Shown here in pieces: positions 7,869 through 15,996 of a stretch of DNA of 28,644 bases. A program made the translations under genes and the position numbers. Position 1 is the first letter of the stretch. Every line of letters begins with the position of its first letter. The notes under the pieces are model-generated. The model had not been told where the DNA came from, ran no database searches, and saw nothing but the letters and a program-made list of their open reading frames with translations. This DNA is from CAYRLZ01 sp964425275 (lineage in GTDB: Bacteria; Hydrothermota; Tepidihabitantia; Tepidihabitantales; JBDRVQ01), in contig CAYRLZ010000018.1 of assembly GCA_964425275.1 (NCBI GenBank), positions 1-28,644 on the forward strand, written 5' to 3'.

Positions 7869-8024
7869 GAGAGTGAACCCGTTAGAAATCCCGATGCCCA
7901 TTTGGTGTTCCTTAATCTGTGGTTAAAATGTCTTTTGTTCAAAGAAAGAAAATACAATATCTTTGCGCCTTTGCGCGAGAATATCTTTCATTCCGCATTC
8001 CGATTTTCTTAGTTCATCCGTGTT
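7869..8024. other. Non-coding stretch with dispersed-repeat-like words
   Basis: No gene is visible. The stretch contains TTAATCTGTGGTTAAA (7912-7927), CTTTGCGCCTTTGCGCGAGA (7961-7980) and AGTTCATCCGTGTT (8011-8024). From memory, variants of these words are common between genes in several uncultivated bacterial lineages; their role is unknown. Confidence 0.4.
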
Positions 8025-8054
8025 TTGACAAATAGCAAAAATTTTGTCTATAAT
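8025..8054 (+). promoter_or_regulatory. Consensus promoter
   Basis: TTGACA at 8025-8030 and TATAAT at 8049-8054 with an 18-bp spacer, longer than the 16 bp seen at the other promoters here. It would drive the small ORF at 8075 and, beyond it, the secreted protein gene at 8319; it lies about 265 nt before that gene, leaving a long leader or a separate small transcript. Confidence 0.65.
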
Positions 8055-8074
8055 TATATAGAAGGGTTACGGAA

Positions 8075-8218
8075 ATGAATTGGAGAAATGGGAATTTGGA
8101 TTGTCGCACCGGTATTGGGATGGTTAATGCGATGCGAGATTGCGCGCCAATGAAAAATATCAAAAGGGATGAGTGCCGAAATTTTCCGCACCTTCGCCAA
8201 AATTTCGGCAAGATATAA
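8075..8218 (+). CDS. Possible 47-residue cysteine-containing peptide or leader
   Basis: ATG 8075 follows GAAGGG at a fair distance and opens a 47-codon frame (MNWRNGNLDCRTGIGMVNAM at the start, DECRNFPHLRQNFGKI at the end) stopping at TAA 8216-8218. It has three cysteines and lies 20 nt downstream of a consensus promoter. Nothing about it is recognisable. It could be a genuine small peptide, or the region may act as a non-coding leader for the secreted protein gene. Confidence 0.28.
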   Translation: MNWRNGNLDCRTGIGMVNAMRDCAPMKNIKRDECRNFPHLRQNFGKI

Positions 8219-8220
8219 GA

Positions 8221-8240
8221 GATAAGATAAGATAAGATAA
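8221..8240. repeat. Tandem pentanucleotide repeat (GATAA)4
   Basis: Four exact copies of GATAA follow one another directly, with a partial related unit just before. It lies between the small ORF at 8075 and the secreted protein gene at 8319, so slippage here would change leader length and not a protein. Confidence 0.85.
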
Positions 8241-8318
8241 ATCAATGGCTTATTTTTCAATAATTTTGGCACAGAAATTGCTTTATTTTGATGTATGAAA
8301 AAAGGTAAGGAAGCTGTT

Positions 8319-8879
8319 ATGAACTACATAAAAGCATTCTTTTTCTTTGTATTCATTTTTAGTTTAGGAATAGCCCAATCGCGACTAGAAGAAGTGGAAA
8401 GGATCCAACAGGAGGCGATTGAGCAAGGCAATGTGAAAACTCCTCTACCTCAAAACACATCAAAGGAAGCACCAGCAGGGATTTGGGGAGGGGTCCTTAC
8501 TTCCACCGGCGGGCCTGCCTATTGGAGCTGGGTAAGAGCCATAGGTCAGAATAATGGATACACCCGTTGGGTTCATACGAGCTGGTGGGTAAACCTATGG
8601 CCTTATCACTCCTGTTTTTACTGTATGAATGCGACCAGTGAATGGTGGAATTATATTCCGATGGGGCAAAAGTATTACATTTATGCATTCAGATGGCTTC
8701 CTGCTGATGACGCCCATGCTTACCGTCCTCCCCTTGGATCTGGACCTTACCAACCAGACTGGGCAACTGGATACCAGTATTCTGATGTATATCTAAGTGC
8801 GAAATACGATACTCCACAGAATGGGGGCGTATTATCACAGGAAATTTGCCCTATCTTAAAACACGCTATAATGTGGTAA
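8319..8879 (+). CDS. Tryptophan-rich secreted protein, unknown
   Basis: A 186-residue protein with a clear signal peptide: MNYIKAFFFFVFIFSLGIAQ, with cleavage likely after the IAQ region. A short charged, probably helical segment follows (RLEEVERIQQEAIEQ), then a domain unusually rich in Trp, Tyr and Gly (YWSWVRA, RWVHTSWWVNLWPYHS, CFYC, SEWWNYIPMG, FRWLPADDAHAYRPP). The CFYC pair could form a disulfide. I do not recognise a family; aromatic surface residues would fit binding of sugars or a polymer, but that is speculation. ATG 8319 is preferred over the in-frame ATG 8295 because AAGGA stands at the right distance and the signal peptide starts properly. It ends without the T9SS-like tail seen in its neighbours. 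A hairpin follows at 8892-8910. Confidence 0.65.
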   Translation: MNYIKAFFFFVFIFSLGIAQSRLEEVERIQQEAIEQGNVKTPLPQNTSKEAPAGIWGGVLTSTGGPAYWSWVRAIGQNNGYTRWVHTSWWVNLWPYHSCFYCMNATSEWWNYIPMGQKYYIYAFRWLPADDAHAYRPPLGSGPYQPDWATGYQYSDVYLSAKYDTPQNGGVLSQEICPILKHAIMW

Positions 8880-8891
8880 AGACAAGGAGAG

Positions 8892-8910
8892 GGGGGATTA
8901 AAAATCCCCC
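8892..8910 (+). terminator. Hairpin after the secreted protein gene
   Basis: GGGGGATT pairs with AATCCCCC over 8 bp around a 3-nt loop, followed by TTATTTAT. It looks like an intrinsic terminator with a weak T-tract. The next gene starts only 12 nt later, so it may instead lower read-through or guard mRNA between the two genes. Confidence 0.55.
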
Positions 8911-8921
8911 TTATTTATCTT

Positions 8922-11126
8922 ATGACTTTTATTCTATTGTTGCTCTTTTCTTCTATAAATCTCCCTCTAAGTAAAAGTGGGCCCTTAGAGTCTTTGAATG
9001 TCCGGCTTCTTGGGAAATGGCCTTTTGGTGAGGGGTATATGCGCCGGGAACTCGTCTCCGATAGTATCACCTATGTCCCATCAGGCAGTGGGCTTTATAT
9101 ATTTGATATCAGAAACCCCTCCTCAATTAAGAAGATAGGGGAATTTCATACCCTGGGAATTGCTTGCGCCTTCTCCCGGTCCGGGAATCTCCTTTGCATT
9201 GCCGAGAATAATTGTGGGGTTGCCCTTTATAATATTACAGATTTAAGAAATCCTCGCTTCTTAGGTAGATATATCACCCCTGATAATGCATATTCGGTCT
9301 ATTTTAATGGACGATATGCTTATGCCGCCTGTTGGGAAAAGGGGTTGAGGGTTATAGATTTTATAGACCCTCTTCATCCGAGAGAGGTTGGATTTTACGA
9401 TACCCCAGGTTGGGCATTAGATATAGCAGTCCAAGGAAATTATGCCTATATCGCCGATTGTTTTGAAGGGATGAGGATAATAAATATAGAAGCCCCGGAA
9501 AACCCCTATGAGGTTGGTTATTACTGGCGAGACAATACACCAGCACGCTCCATTTGTGTTAAAGATACTCTGGCTTATGTCTGCTTTGAACTGAGTCGGA
9601 ACGGTGGACTGGTTGTTGTCAATATAAAAGACCAATCCCAGCCCCAATATGTGAGCCGGATTGATGTTGGCACCTATTCAATGTCAGTCGCCCTCTCTTT
9701 TAACTTCGCCTATTTAGTTACCCACCTTCCTTATGCAATTAATATAATAGATATTACGCGTCCGGAGTCTTTAAGACTTCTTGGAAGATACCTGGCCCCT
9801 GACCAGAGGAACTCCTCTTTTGTCGGGATTGCAGTAAGAGATGATTTCTGTTATAGTGTATTAGGGTGGTATAACCCGCGTGGGGATTTATTTGTGATAT
9901 TTGATGTCCAAGACCCGACCAATCCAAGATTGATTGGCACCTCTGAACGGTTTCCAGGTCCGACCTGGTCTATTTTGGCTCAGGGTGATATTGCCTTTGT
10001 TGGCCACTATGATGATGGTGTCCGAATTTTTGATGTCTCTACCCCCTCCCAAATCCGTCAAGTTGGAAAATGTCAGGTAGATACATCATTGAGTTATGAC
10101 TTAGTAGTTGATTCTAACCTTCTTTATATCGCTTCTACCCAAGGAAAGGCCTTCAAGATATTTGATATCTCTGACCCGGAGAGTCCAAGATTTGTCAGTT
10201 CAATAGATTCGGTTGGTTATGCTCGGGGGATCGCGATAAAAGGGAGATATGTTTACCTCGTCTTTGAACCGCCAAGAACTGAAAATAGTTTCCTCTGGGT
10301 GATTGATATAAGTGACCCTTCCCATCCCTATCGGATTGCCTCTCTGCCGCTTCATCAGCAGGGAGGTGGAATAGATATTTGGGGTGATTATTGTGCCGTG
10401 GCAAATTGGTACGGAGGGGTGATTTTAATAGATATACAAGACCCATATAATCCGAGAAAGGTAAGTCATCTAATAACCCCGGATGCCGCGGCGGTTGATT
10501 TAAGAATCTCCTATCCTTATATCTATTTTGTTGAAGTTAGTGGGTTCGGGGTAATTGATATCTCTAACCCAGGAAATCCTATTTTAATCGCCTACGACAA
10601 CATAAGGAATCGCTATCCCGATGCGGCTGCCTGGGGAATTGATATTCATCGGAATCTTGCTTTTATTAGCGCTGGTTGGCGAGGTCTTTTGGTATATGAT
10701 ATTACCCACCCCTTCTTGCCTCAGGAGGTTGGGTTTCGTTCTCCTTTTGGTTGGTCTTCCAGGGTCCATTATGATGAGGGTAAAATATATATTGCGGATT
10801 ACTCGGGATTTTGTATCTTTGAATATTTCGGACCACAAAATATTGAAGAAAAGTCAGTGGCAAAATTGAAGCGTTCTCCTCCCGTCTCAAAACTGATAAA
10901 AAACGGCTGGCTTCTTATTGACTACAACTTAAAAAGGGAAGGAGAGGGGAGGATTTTTATCGTAAATTCCTTGGGAAGAGTTGAGAGGATAATTGAGATA
11001 GCAAATAATAGACCGGGCTCCTTTAAGATGAAGATAGATATCTCCTCTCTCCCAGAAGGCGTCTATTTTATCAAATTGGAATTGGGAAAGGAAAGGGTAA
11101 TTGACAGATTTACAATAATAAGGTAA
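8922..11126 (+). CDS. Secreted LVIVD-repeat beta-propeller protein with T9SS-like C-terminal tail
   Basis: A 734-residue exported protein. It begins with a short hydrophobic signal (MTFILLLLFSSINLPLS). Residues about 45-640 carry some 13 repeats about 45-48 residues apart, each with the LVIVD-type core, for example LYIFDIRNPSSIKKIG, LRVIDFIDPLHPREVG, FKIFDISDPESPRFVS and LWVIDISDPSHPYRIA. That number fits two six- or seven-bladed propellers. The last 80 or so residues (GWLLIDYNL, IFIVNSLGRVERIIE, LPEGVYFIKLE) form a FlgD-Ig/type-A sorting-like domain, known from proteins exported by the type IX system. I infer cell-surface or secreted scaffolding or binding. No ribosome site precedes the ATG; expression may depend on the gene upstream. 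Confidence 0.82.
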   Translation: MTFILLLLFSSINLPLSKSGPLESLNVRLLGKWPFGEGYMRRELVSDSITYVPSGSGLYIFDIRNPSSIKKIGEFHTLGIACAFSRSGNLLCIAENNCGVALYNITDLRNPRFLGRYITPDNAYSVYFNGRYAYAACWEKGLRVIDFIDPLHPREVGFYDTPGWALDIAVQGNYAYIADCFEGMRIINIEAPENPYEVGYYWRDNTPARSICVKDTLAYVCFELSRNGGLVVVNIKDQSQPQYVSRIDVGTYSMSVALSFNFAYLVTHLPYAINIIDITRPESLRLLGRYLAPDQRNSSFVGIAVRDDFCYSVLGWYNPRGDLFVIFDVQDPTNPRLIGTSERFPGPTWSILAQGDIAFVGHYDDGVRIFDVSTPSQIRQVGKCQVDTSLSYDLVVDSNLLYIASTQGKAFKIFDISDPESPRFVSSIDSVGYARGIAIKGRYVYLVFEPPRTENSFLWVIDISDPSHPYRIASLPLHQQGGGIDIWGDYCAVANWYGGVILIDIQDPYNPRKVSHLITPDAAAVDLRISYPYIYFVEVSGFGVIDISNPGNPILIAYDNIRNRYPDAAAWGIDIHRNLAFISAGWRGLLVYDITHPFLPQEVGFRSPFGWSSRVHYDEGKIYIADYSGFCIFEYFGPQNIEEKSVAKLKRSPPVSKLIKNGWLLIDYNLKREGEGRIFIVNSLGRVERIIEIANNRPGSFKMKIDISSLPEGVYFIKLELGKERVIDRFTIIR

Positions 11127-11160
11127 GGAGATAAAATATAAACTAATCCTCAAATGAAGT

Positions 11161-11375
11161 TTACACTTCTTTGTATCGTGGCCCGGAGTTTTCGTTCTCC
11201 CAGACCTCAGAAGCCCCTATCGGATATTTCTCCTTAACCTTCTGAAAAATCCAAAAGGCAATATTTTCTGCGGTCGGGTTGAAATTAAAGAAATCTTTTT
11301 CTTATGGTCGGGCAAAATCTCTTCTAAATATTTTGATAAGCCGATAGACATTTCCGACAGGACAAAGTCTTTTTA
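11161..11375 (-). pseudogene. Decayed queD / 6-pyruvoyl-tetrahydropterin synthase-like gene
   Basis: Read on the minus strand, the region ends in a clear QueD-type C-terminus: NPTAENIAFWIFQKVKEKYP, then SEVWENENSGPRY and a TAA at 11163-11161. The preceding piece (SKYLEEILPDHKKK, matching the family's LDH-containing segment) is in a different frame, with the break near 11295. Upstream of that an in-frame TAA interrupts the reading, and no recognisable zinc-binding His segment or start remains. The intact family makes 6-carboxytetrahydropterin on the way to queuosine. The coordinates cover only the recognisable part; fainter coding-like traces extend to about 11550. Confidence 0.65.
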
Positions 11376-11560
11376 TTTCTTCCTCCTGCTATAAGGATTT
11401 ACTTTGACCAAGCAATCAAACTCTGGTATAGAAAAACCAGTAAAACGGGCGACGCCTTTCTTCCGCCCCGGGGTCTATTTCTATTACTTAAAATCGGACG
11501 ACTTCTCTCATTCCGGCAAAATAATCATCTAATCCATAACTGAAAGCGAAGACAAGGAAA

Positions 11561-11600
11561 AGGGGGCTGTTCCTTTAATTATCACCGAAAGCAGCCCCCT
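11561..11600. repeat. Inverted repeat / hairpin
   Basis: AGGGGGCTG (11561-11569) and CAGCCCCCT (11592-11600) form a perfect 9-bp inverted repeat around 22 nt. On the minus strand it is followed by TTTTCCTTGTCTT, so it might be a weak terminator in that direction, but no minus-strand gene ends here. On the plus strand it precedes the promoter of the YncE-like gene. Confidence 0.5.
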
Positions 11601-11627
11601 GAAAAACAATATATAAAATGAAAAGAT

Positions 11628-11655
11628 TTGACTTTTACGATTTTTGGCATATATT
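11628..11655 (+). promoter_or_regulatory. Promoter of the YncE-like propeller gene
   Basis: TTGACT at 11628-11633, a 16-bp spacer, and TATATT at 11650-11655. The predicted start near 11662 leaves a leader of about 14 nt that holds a ribosome site (GAAGGA) before ATG 11676. Confidence 0.6.
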
Positions 11656-11675
11656 TATATTAGTGAAGGACTTAT

Positions 11676-14243
11676 ATGAAACTAATTACTAAATTTTTTC
11701 TCCTATTTTTAGTAATTTCCCCTCTCATTATTTACTCCCAATACTTAGAGGAAGAGATGTTCCTTCCCGATAGTTTTGGCTGTTTTTTCTCGCCAAGTGA
11801 AATGGTATGGGATTCGGTCCGCGACCGAATTTATGCCAGAACTATTTATGGTGCAGATAGGATATTAGTCTTAGATTGTGAATCCGATTTGCGGCTTAGA
11901 CCAATTGATGTAACCAGAGGTTACCATGGCGGTACTTTGGGACTTGGCTACAATCCGGTCAATAATTGCCTTTATATAAAATTCTTGTATCTCCCGGAAT
12001 CAAAATGGCAACCTGACACCCTTTTCGTAGTTGATTGTGCCAATCATCAAATAGTAAAAAAAATCAGGATGACAGGAACTTCCGTACTCCACTTTGCCGT
12101 TAATACAATAAATAATAAGGTTTATCTAACTACGGTAGCTACGGATACTTTCTTATATATAATTGATGGTAGAAGAAATGAGATTATAAAAAGAATTTTT
12201 TTTCGCTCTCCCGGAGGGGCTAATCCAATTCCGCCTTTCATTTGGAATTCAAATGCTAATAGACTCTATCTTATTCCGCATCAGCGCCCCAAGATTTATG
12301 TTATAGATGGTGTTACGGATAGTATAATTGATTCAATCAACACTCATCCCAACTTTCCTATCCATTACGAAATGACTTGGACTGAGCGGTGGGATAGGCT
12401 CCACATCCTCGCCAAGGACCACCCAGATTTCCCTACTCAATTCTTTATTTTAGTTATTGATTTGGAAAGAAATAGAGTAGTTCGTGAGATACCAGTGAGT
12501 TTTGGGCATACGGCTTATAATTCAATTAGTGATAGACTTTATATCGCCACAGGCGAAAAGTTAGAGGTTGTTGACTTTTCCCTCGGCCGGATTGTTGATT
12601 CCGTCTTTTTTCCCAGAGAGTTAGCAGATATAAAATACACCCGTCAGAATCATTTATATTGTTTTTATGGTGGTTATGATTCAATCATTGCCGTAATGGA
12701 TTGCGGGAACAATCAGATTATTGATTCTATAAATATCAGAGGCACCAAATACGGTGAGGTCTTTTATCATCCGATAAGGGAAAAACTATATCTCACTACT
12801 ATGAAGAACGGCGGGATAACAATTGTTGATTGTCTAAACCGTCAACTCAAAAAAGAGATGTGTACTGGAGTTAATAGTGTTCCATTGGATCTCATTTTGA
12901 ATCCATTAACGAACAAATTGTATGTGGGCGAACCAGAAAATCCCTGGGTTATGGTTTTTGAAGCCGAACAAAATCGGTCAGTAAACCTTTTAAAACTGAT
13001 TGATTATATTGAAGACGATAGAGGTCTAATGTATGGCGCAGTCTGCACCACTTTGAATAAGGTCTATCTCGCTTGGGGCGAGAAGGGGGTAATAGTTGTC
13101 CTTGATGGTAGTACTGACAGTATATTAAAGGTGATAACCGATATCCCAGAATATAAAAAACTTTATTACTTAGAAGGACTAAATAAAATCTTTGCCGTCC
13201 CGCCCTGCGAGCTAATGCTGCTTGACCCCTGGACTTATATAATTGATTGCAATACCGATGAGGTAATAGACCAAATTCTCACGGATTACCCAACTTGGGG
13301 TTTCGGTTATAGTCCCCGAACCAACAAAGTATATATTGCAAGCGGCTACGGGGAAGGTGTGAAGACACGAATTATTGATGGGGTGAATAATCGGGTAATA
13401 AAGGTGATTGATAATGTCAGCGGTGATATTGAATATGACCCAAGAGATGAGAGATTTTATATTTCGGATGGTTCCCCACCCCCATATGTATTCCGGGGAG
13501 AGCGGGCCTCTTTTACAAGTCGTGGCGACACCTTTCTTCCGCCGCGGGGTCTATTTATTTTAAATGGATATACCGATAGTATAATCCATTACATCCAAGG
13601 CGGGGAAGGATGGGCCATTGCCCTGAATACAATTGATAATCGGATTTACGCGGCAAGCAGCGATAGGGGGAATTATTTTATAAAGGTGGTGGATTTAGAA
13701 AGCAATTGTGTGATTGATACAATTGACATTTTTTTCTGTGACAACCTTTTCTGGAATCCAATAAATAATAAACTATATGTTGCACAGTTTTGGATAGAGG
13801 TTATTGACTGCCGGACAAATAGAGTAATCTGGCGATACCCTCCGGGATATAAGGAGCTAATAGATATGGAGACAGTGTTGTGGCATCCACGGCTAAATCG
13901 CCTTTATCTACCGTCAATTGGGAAGAGTAAGTTATTAGTCATAAGGGATGAAATCCCTGGGATAGAAGAGATAGATTTTGGTAAAGGGGCTAAGGATTTT
14001 GAAATTCTACCCACGCTCGGAAGTTCCTTCCAGATTTTCTGGCGTAATAAAGGGGAAGCAAAGGTTGCGATTTATAATGTCTTGGGTAAAAAAATAAAGG
14101 AATTTAATATGAAGCCCGAAACTTATTTCATCTGGAACGGAAGGAATGAAAGGAATAAGAGATTATCTTCTGGTGTCTATTTCTTAAAGGTTAAGAGTGG
14201 GAATAATAAACCTATTGCCACCGCTAAGATAATCCTCAAATAG
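11676..14243 (+). CDS. Large secreted YncE-like beta-propeller protein with T9SS-like C-terminal tail
   Basis: An 855-residue exported protein with a typical signal peptide (MKLITKFFLLFLVISPLIIY, then SQ). Most of the chain is built from repeated blades of the YncE/YVTN kind, with recurring N-N-K/R-V/L-Y (NTINNKVYLTT, NPLTNKLYVGE, NTIDNRIYAAS, NPINNKLYVAQ) followed by V-I/V-D-x-x-x-N-x-I/V-I (IIDGRRNEIIK, VIDGVTDSIID, IIDGVNNRVIK, VIDCRTNRVIW). The number of repeats suggests two propellers. The final 75 residues (KVAIYNVLGKKIKEFN, SSGVYFLKVKSG) form a FlgD-Ig/type-A sorting-like domain, so export by a type IX-like route is likely. No enzyme motif is seen; binding or structural work at the surface is inferred. 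It has its own promoter. Confidence 0.82.
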   Translation: MKLITKFFLLFLVISPLIIYSQYLEEEMFLPDSFGCFFSPSEMVWDSVRDRIYARTIYGADRILVLDCESDLRLRPIDVTRGYHGGTLGLGYNPVNNCLYIKFLYLPESKWQPDTLFVVDCANHQIVKKIRMTGTSVLHFAVNTINNKVYLTTVATDTFLYIIDGRRNEIIKRIFFRSPGGANPIPPFIWNSNANRLYLIPHQRPKIYVIDGVTDSIIDSINTHPNFPIHYEMTWTERWDRLHILAKDHPDFPTQFFILVIDLERNRVVREIPVSFGHTAYNSISDRLYIATGEKLEVVDFSLGRIVDSVFFPRELADIKYTRQNHLYCFYGGYDSIIAVMDCGNNQIIDSINIRGTKYGEVFYHPIREKLYLTTMKNGGITIVDCLNRQLKKEMCTGVNSVPLDLILNPLTNKLYVGEPENPWVMVFEAEQNRSVNLLKLIDYIEDDRGLMYGAVCTTLNKVYLAWGEKGVIVVLDGSTDSILKVITDIPEYKKLYYLEGLNKIFAVPPCELMLLDPWTYIIDCNTDEVIDQILTDYPTWGFGYSPRTNKVYIASGYGEGVKTRIIDGVNNRVIKVIDNVSGDIEYDPRDERFYISDGSPPPYVFRGERASFTSRGDTFLPPRGLFILNGYTDSIIHYIQGGEGWAIALNTIDNRIYAASSDRGNYFIKVVDLESNCVIDTIDIFFCDNLFWNPINNKLYVAQFWIEVIDCRTNRVIWRYPPGYKELIDMETVLWHPRLNRLYLPSIGKSKLLVIRDEIPGIEEIDFGKGAKDFEILPTLGSSFQIFWRNKGEAKVAIYNVLGKKIKEFNMKPETYFIWNGRNERNKRLSSGVYFLKVKSGNNKPIATAKIILK

Positions 14244-14307
14244 AAAAAAGGAATTTCTTAAAAGTTCGTCGTTAAGTCATAAATCTTAAAATCTTCCGCA
14301 CACTTTC

Positions 14308-14335
14308 TTGACTTTAATGGGTTAGATTCTATAAT
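14308..14335 (+). promoter_or_regulatory. Promoter of the glycosyltransferase gene
   Basis: TTGACT (14308-14313), a 16-bp spacer, TATAAT (14330-14335). Transcription should start near 14341, where the sequence reads ATG AGA ACT TGA, a possible three-codon leader ORF, 40 nt before the glycosyltransferase ATG. Confidence 0.7.
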
Positions 14336-14380
14336 AAAAGATGAGAACTTGATAGAAATTAATCTCCTGCCATTCTTGAA

Positions 14381-15556
14381 ATGAAGGTTTTATTTATCTC
14401 ATATTATGCACCCCCCTTAGGGCTTTCTGGGGTTTTAAGGGTAACGAAGTTTTGTAAGTATCTCCCAGAATTTGGAATTGAACCAGTAATTTTAACCACC
14501 CTGCCCATCGCCTATTACTATTATGACTATGAATTATTGTCAGAGATTAGGAATATAAAGATCTACCGGGCGGAGAGTCTTGACCCGGCAAGGCTTGCCT
14601 TCCTCTTCTTGGGAAAAAATATCCCCCCATCCATAATCCACGCTCCCCAATCTAAGATATTCTTTCCCGATGCCAAAATTGGTTTCCTACCTTTTGCTTA
14701 TCAATTGGGGAAGAAGATAATTCAAAAAGAGAAAATCTCTTCAATCTTTGCTACATCGCCACCTTATACCAATCTCCTAATCGGGGTTCTCTTAAAACGC
14801 CATTTCTCTCTCCCGTTGATTTCCGATTTTCGTGACCCTTATCCCCTTGGTTATCAAGAGCCACCCGGGTTATATAAGAGATTTATCTCCCAATTACTCC
14901 AAAATATTGTGAAAAATAGCGATGCGATTACAGTTGTGCAGGAGAGGATAAATTCTCTCTTGGGTATAAAAGGTCAACTCCTTGCCAATGGCTACGACTT
15001 AAAAGAAGAGAAGAGTTTCTGCCTGCCATCGCCGGTTAGGAGGTCCAACCCGAATAATCTCCTCTACATCGGTAATTTCTTTGAGAACGAAACAGAGTTC
15101 CGACAAATCCTCTCCGGGTTAAGAGGCTTAGAGGTAAGGCTTGATGTCTGTGGTGCCGGAAGAGAAGAGTTTTTAGCCAAGATAAAAAGTTCCCCGGAAT
15201 TGGCAAAGAATTTTAACTACCTGGAAATTCTGCCCCATCAGGTGGTGATGGAGATGATGCTACGCAGTGCCTTTCTCCTCTACATCGCCAAGCCCAAACA
15301 GGAGGCAGGAATAAAACTCTACGAATACCTTGGTGCCAAAAGACCCATAATCTATTTAGGACCAGAAGATACCGAGGCGGCAAAAATCATAAAGGAGACC
15401 GATTCCGGAATTATCTTAAAAAGAGGCGAAGATATAAAAAAAGCATTAGAGGAGGTGTCAAGAAGAGAATTTAAGTTTCAGGGAGTAGAGAAATACTCCT
15501 TCCGCCAGAAGGCATTTGAATTATCAATAATCATCAGAAAACTGATAAGCCAATGA
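14381..15556 (+). CDS. Glycosyltransferase family 4-like protein
   Basis: A 391-residue GT-B glycosyltransferase. The N-terminal half opens with MKVLFISYYAPPLGLSGVLR, the usual first strand and glycine-rich loop of family 4 enzymes, and contains FATSPPYTNLL and LISDFRDPY. The C-terminal half has LLYIGNF, LEILPHQVVMEMM and the donor-sugar E(x7)E region KQEAGIKLYEYLGAKRPII. It probably adds a sugar to a lipid-linked or surface glycan on the cytoplasmic face; the substrates cannot be told. There is no strong Shine-Dalgarno before the ATG. The gene stands alone behind its own promoter, next to two exported propeller proteins, which could be coincidental or related to surface decoration. Confidence 0.82.
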   Translation: MKVLFISYYAPPLGLSGVLRVTKFCKYLPEFGIEPVILTTLPIAYYYYDYELLSEIRNIKIYRAESLDPARLAFLFLGKNIPPSIIHAPQSKIFFPDAKIGFLPFAYQLGKKIIQKEKISSIFATSPPYTNLLIGVLLKRHFSLPLISDFRDPYPLGYQEPPGLYKRFISQLLQNIVKNSDAITVVQERINSLLGIKGQLLANGYDLKEEKSFCLPSPVRRSNPNNLLYIGNFFENETEFRQILSGLRGLEVRLDVCGAGREEFLAKIKSSPELAKNFNYLEILPHQVVMEMMLRSAFLLYIAKPKQEAGIKLYEYLGAKRPIIYLGPEDTEAAKIIKETDSGIILKRGEDIKKALEEVSRREFKFQGVEKYSFRQKAFELSIIIRKLISQ

Positions 15557-15645
15557 CAAAATATTAGATTATAGAAACCTTGATTACTTTTTACTTCCTT
15601 GTTTTATACCAAAAGGCAATTAAGATTTTTGTTTTCTGCCGAAAT

Positions 15646-15996
15646 CTATTTTAGACAGTAAAGAAATCTTCCGCAATGGGGACAGGTAAGGACTTCGGTT
15701 AGACAACGTCCGACAATATCGGACGGAAGCCGCACATAACAGCCGCCGCAGAACCCTTTGATCACCTGCACGATAATCCGTTCCCGGTAGCGTTTTTTTA
15801 TCCGCTCGTATTCCATTAAGATTTTTTTATCAATTCGCTTCTTTATCTTTTCCCTTTCCAGTTCTATTGATTTTAATAAGTCTACGATGTCCTTGCCGGT
15901 CCCAAATCCCAGTTTCTTATAATCGGGGTGAGACAAGTCTTTGGTTATTAAGTCAAACTCCTCTAAGGCGCGGAGTAGTTCCAAAGATTTTTTCAT
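15646..15996 (-). CDS. Short zinc-ribbon protein
   Basis: A 116-residue protein with a helical, heavily charged middle (KSIELEREKIKKRIDKKI, likely coiled coil, about 36-72) and a C-terminal C4 zinc ribbon: Cys83-x2-Cys86 (GFCGGC) and Cys105-x2-Cys108 (CPHCG). It resembles a shortened version of the bacterial C4-type zinc-ribbon/coiled-coil proteins, which are usually near 240 residues. The start ATG overlaps the stop of the EIIA-like gene (ATGA), so they are translationally coupled. Function unknown; last gene of the long minus-strand run. Confidence 0.75.
   Translation of the reverse strand: MKKSLELLRALEEFDLITKDLSHPDYKKLGFGTGKDIVDLLKSIELEREKIKKRIDKKILMEYERIKKRYRERIIVQVIKGFCGGCYVRLPSDIVGRCLTEVLTCPHCGRFLYCLK

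Noticed and set aside
8221..8240. CRISPR or satellite array
   Set aside because: It is only four copies of a 5-bp unit without spacers; no direct-repeat array with spacers exists in the window.
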